In this document: positions 6,387 to 6,928 of the stretch, in pieces
Layout: the number at the start of each line of letters is the position of its first letter
Numbering within the stretch: the stretch's first letter is position 1
From: an uncultured Bacteroidales bacterium
Lineage (GTDB): Bacteria; Bacteroidota; Bacteroidia; Bacteroidales; UBA932
Reading direction: 5' to 3'
Length of the DNA stretch: 6,928 nt
Assembly (NCBI GenBank): GCA_945874815.1
Contig: CAMCIE010000076.1
Span: 1 to 6,928, forward strand
Program-made: the position numbers and the translations under genes
Notes under the pieces: generated by a model
Databases searched by the model: none
What the model was told of the DNA's origin: nothing
What the model saw: only the letters and a program-made list of their open reading frames with translations

Positions 6387-6928
6387 CTAAATCTCCGGAG
6401 AGAACATCGGGTCCCATGCAGGGAGTTTTTCCGGAGCTGTCTTGAGCATGTCCAGAACATCCTGAGGAACGTATTTTTTCTCGACTACCAGACGGAACAT
6501 ATATTCATTGAACCACTCGTCAGTCATGATGAGGCATCCTTTGTATCCTGACGCCGGGCCCCAGCTGTTCTCGACCATCCATTTCTTTGTCTGTCCGCTT
6601 TCGCCGTCGATGTCAACGGCGATGAGAGTCATCGCATGGGACGAGCCGCTGGCATGGGTCTGAACCCTTTCCTTCTTGTCCATACCGAGGTCGAAACCGG
6701 AAAGTGAGCGGTAGTCAAAATTCGCAAGGTCGAGCGTTCCTTTCTTGCCGAGGTAGAATTTGTTCACGTCGCAAGAAAAATACATCGCCGTATTGTCCTT
6801 TATCGAGGCAATGGCCATTTCCTTGATTCGCTCAATCGGAAGATTGACATACAGCCAGTTATGTCCGTCATATACATGCCTGTCATAGTCAATCTCATAC
6901 ACCTTGCCATATTCGCGGCAAGGGTCAT
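6387..6928 (-). CDS. pepC: Aminopeptidase C / bleomycin hydrolase-type C1 peptidase, C-terminal part
   Basis: The 179 readable residues are the C-terminal part of a papain-fold cysteine aminopeptidase of the PepC/bleomycin hydrolase family (C1B), which removes amino acids from peptide N-termini. Catalytic His is seen in SSHAMTLIAVD (about readable residue 97, codon 6638-6636) and catalytic Asn in VENSWG (about 120, codon 6569-6567); both match the eukaryotic and bacterial family pattern. The tail MTDEWFNEYMFRLVVEKKYVP and LPAWDPM is highly typical. The frame stays open to the window edge (DPCREYGKVYEID at the edge), so the GTG at 6902 is not the true start; the catalytic Cys and N-terminus lie outside. 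The gene converges on tldD with one base between the two stop codons. Whether it carries a signal peptide cannot be judged here. Confidence 0.93.
   Translation of the reverse strand, partial: DPCREYGKVYEIDYDRHVYDGHNWLYVNLPIERIKEMAIASIKDNTAMYFSCDVNKFYLGKKGTLDLANFDYRSLSGFDLGMDKKERVQTHASGSSHAMTLIAVDIDGESGQTKKWMVENSWGPASGYKGCLIMTDEWFNEYMFRLVVEKKYVPQDVLDMLKTAPEKLPAWDPMFSPEI

Noticed and set aside
6412..6430. Possible rho-independent terminator for tldD: TCCC-ATGCA-GGGA followed by GTTTTT
   Set aside because: The stem is only 4 base pairs and lies inside pepC coding sequence, where it encodes conserved residues of the LPAWDPM region; too weak to call.
6387..6902. A complete 171-residue gene starting at the GTG at 6902
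   Set aside because: The frame continues open to the window edge with family-like residues, and the catalytic Cys domain of PepC is missing, so the gene is cut by the window rather than short.

Overview
The window looks like chromosomal DNA of a Bacteroidota member, most probably a Bacteroidales. The signs are moderate GC, few recognisable Shine-Dalgarno sites, a TTTG-N19-TAnnTTTG promoter of the Bacteroides sigma type, and proteins (TIGR02757/DUF2400, a stand-alone zeta-like kinase, a SlyD with a Cys/Gly tail) that resemble Bacteroidales versions. Genus cannot be fixed by reading alone. I see no tRNA, rRNA, CRISPR array, IS element or phage gene.

Layout. The left half is a leftward run of four genes: tldE/pmbA (3381-2017), slyD (1984-1331), a DMT/EamA-family membrane transporter (1294-374), and the start of a family 2 glycosyltransferase (313 to beyond base 1). 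Gaps are 32, 36 and 60 bases. A well-formed promoter sits just upstream of tldE. The right half is a rightward run: a DUF2400/TIGR02757 protein (3576-4295), a zeta-toxin-like P-loop kinase (4319-4933), and tldD (4970-6385), with gaps of 23 and 36 bases. The two runs diverge from a spacer of about 190 bases holding both candidate promoters, each overlapped by a short inverted repeat. At the far right, the 3' part of a bleomycin-hydrolase-type aminopeptidase C gene (6928-6387) converges on tldD with a single base between the stop codons.

How the genes work together. TldD (with the HExxxH zinc site) and TldE (without it) are known to form one heterodimeric metalloprotease, and here they are encoded on opposite strands of one divergent locus rather than side by side. 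SlyD, a prolyl isomerase and metallochaperone, follows TldE and carries an unusually regular Cys-rich tail, so a metal-supply link to the zinc protease is an attractive but unproven idea. The zeta-like kinase has no visible antitoxin and is probably a resident nucleotide/sugar-nucleotide kinase-like protein, although its place beside a protease known to degrade an antitoxin elsewhere is worth noting. The DUF2400 protein has a motif resembling the catalytic-Asp region of helix-hairpin-helix DNA glycosylases. PepC and TldD/E would both trim peptides. Most of the window is ordinary conserved gene content. The points worth following are the SlyD repeat tail, the split divergent tldD/tldE arrangement with its embedded genes, and the structure of the shared promoter region.
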